From NCBI RefSeq assembly GCF_009651005.1, contig NZ_WHVW01000017.1, positions 1 to 64,000 on the forward strand: 64,000 nt of DNA. Reading direction: 5' to 3'. The notes under the pieces are model-generated. The model was not told where the DNA came from. It saw only the letters and a program-made list of their open reading frames with translations, and ran no database searches. Shown piece by piece: positions 62,980 to 64,000 of this stretch (within the stretch, counting starts at the first letter, position 1; each line of letters opens with the position of its first letter). The translations under genes and the position numbers were made by a program. This DNA is from Sporosarcina obsidiansis (lineage in GTDB: Bacteria > Bacillota > Bacilli > Bacillales_A > Planococcaceae).

Positions 62980-64000
62980 TTAACTAAAAATATTAATAGT
63001 CGTAATAATAATTGGCATGGACACTACATCAATCAAGAAGGCACCAACAATCGGAACAATCAAGAAGGCCTTACGTGAAGGGCCGTATCGTCCAGTGACA
63101 GCTGCCATATTCGCCATGGCATTCGGCGTTGCGCCTAGTCCGTGACCGGCAAAACCTGCAATCATGACTGCCGCGTCGTAATCCTTGCCGAGTATGCGGA
63201 ACAGCACGAAAATAGCATACAGTACGACGAAGAGAACTTGTACAAATACGATGACTAGCAATGGTAATGCTAAACCAGCGACTTCCCAAAGCTTAATGCT
63301 CATCAACGCCATGGATAGGAAGATACCAAGTGATACATCGCCAATAACATTGATGCTTGTCATATGAATCGCATCGTCTTTAAATCGATCCACGATATTC
63401 CGCACAATCACCGCGACAAACATCGCGCCAACATAGCCAGGCATAACAAACCCTGTCAAGTTAGAGAACACATCACCGATAAATGTACCACCTGCGATAC
63501 AAAGCGTGATCAGCAATACTTGGGTCAAGAAGTTATCCGTGTTGATAGGTGGTTCATGGGCTTCTGCAGAGTAAGCGACTTCCTCTTCCACTTCGGTGGA
63601 TTTTAAATCATATTTATTGATAAGATATTTTACAATAGGACCACCAACGAGACTACCTGCTATCAGTCCGAATGTAGCGGCTGCGATTCCAATGGACAAG
63701 GCTGAGTCGATGCCAAGCCCTTCTAAAGTTTGTCCATAGGCAGTTGCTCCACCGTGTCCACCTTCCATCGATACGGCCCCTGCCATCATCCCGATTAGAG
63801 GATGCAGATTAAATACATAGGACAATGATACACCGATAACATTTTGGGCCAATGCCAAAAATCCGCAAGCAATCCAGTAGATGATCAGCAGCTTTCCACC
63901 CAGTCGAATAAGACGAAAGCTAGCCCCTAATCCGACTGTAGTGAAGAACGTCAACATAAACAAATTTTGTAATGACGTATCCAATTGAAAGCTCAAAAGT
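62980..64000 (-). CDS. gltS: Sodium/glutamate symporter GltS, N-terminus cut by window end
   Basis: The frame is open to the last base, so the first 60-70 residues are missing. The visible 340 residues match GltS: LDTSLQNLFMLTFFTTVGL, the re-entrant GAVSMEGGHGGATAYG loop and its second-half counterpart AGFAGHGLGATPNAMANM, ending PIIITTINIF. GltS imports glutamate with sodium. A central cytoplasmic linker of about 40 charged residues (KSTEVEEEVAYSAEAHE) separates the two halves. Confidence 0.92.
   Translation of the reverse strand, partial: LLSFQLDTSLQNLFMLTFFTTVGLGASFRLIRLGGKLLIIYWIACGFLALAQNVIGVSLSYVFNLHPLIGMMAGAVSMEGGHGGATAYGQTLEGLGIDSALSIGIAAATFGLIAGSLVGGPIVKYLINKYDLKSTEVEEEVAYSAEAHEPPINTDNFLTQVLLITLCIAGGTFIGDVFSNLTGFVMPGYVGAMFVAVIVRNIVDRFKDDAIHMTSINVIGDVSLGIFLSMALMSIKLWEVAGLALPLLVIVFVQVLFVVLYAIFVLFRILGKDYDAAVMIAGFAGHGLGATPNAMANMAAVTGRYGPSRKAFLIVPIVGAFLIDVVSMPIIITTINIFS

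Overview
The window looks like chromosomal DNA of a low-to-moderate GC Gram-positive bacterium of the Bacilli. Gene content and style point to Planococcaceae, most likely Sporosarcina or a close relative; this is an inference from gene content. The supporting signs are strong GGAGG ribosome-binding sites, TTG and GTG starts, SigB-type and ECF sigma systems, lipoproteins, flagellin and many rho-independent terminators. No rRNA, tRNA, prophage, intact insertion sequence or CRISPR array is visible.

Layout. 1-3.2 kb: the 3' end of an iron-dependent alcohol dehydrogenase, an APC amino-acid permease and a decayed BCCT transporter. 3.6-7.2 kb: a GlnK/GlnL-like two-component system beside a sodium:dicarboxylate/glutamate symporter with a probable CcpA site. 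7.4-12 kb: proS, topB and a YqeY-type gene. 12.3-15.3 kb: a lipoprotein and an ECF sigma/anti-sigma pair behind a triple-hairpin element. 15.4-18.7 kb: an orphan CcsB/ResC protein and an orphan AgrC/AgrA-like pair. 19-23.2 kb: an acyl-CoA dehydrogenase-like enzyme, a KGG stress protein and an OpuC-type osmolyte importer. 23.5-26.4 kb: an HrtBA-like heme exporter with an HssR-like direct repeat, then a TsdA-type dihaem cytochrome. 26.5-33.3 kb: an esterase, two unknown membrane proteins, a MarR-MFS operon, a second ECF pair and an EamA exporter. 33.4-35 kb: a small SigB-type stress island. 35-43.7 kb: a lone flagellin, a chemoreceptor, transporters and a FhuF-like Fe-S protein.

43.7-56.5 kb is the most distinctive region. 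It is a divergent cluster of thirteen catabolic-looking genes: an IclR regulator, an M20 peptidase, a DUF1177 protein, a complete Opp/Dpp-type ABC importer, two paralogous amidohydrolases (one without the HxH metal motif), an AroM-family protein and an M29/NicX-like metalloenzyme. I read it as an import-and-degrade system for a peptide or amide compound whose substrate cannot be named from sequence. 56.8-64 kb: an NMT1/TauA-type ABC importer, two drug/metabolite exporters, peptidase T and the 3' part of a GltS glutamate symporter.

Intergenic DNA carries several repeat families: alternating CGCTCATA/CGATCATA units spaced about 20 bp apart, a GAGCSAA family and a recurring terminator-like hairpin. 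Start codons were often moved inward from the longest possible reading frame to fit the ribosome-binding site; each case is noted in its entry.
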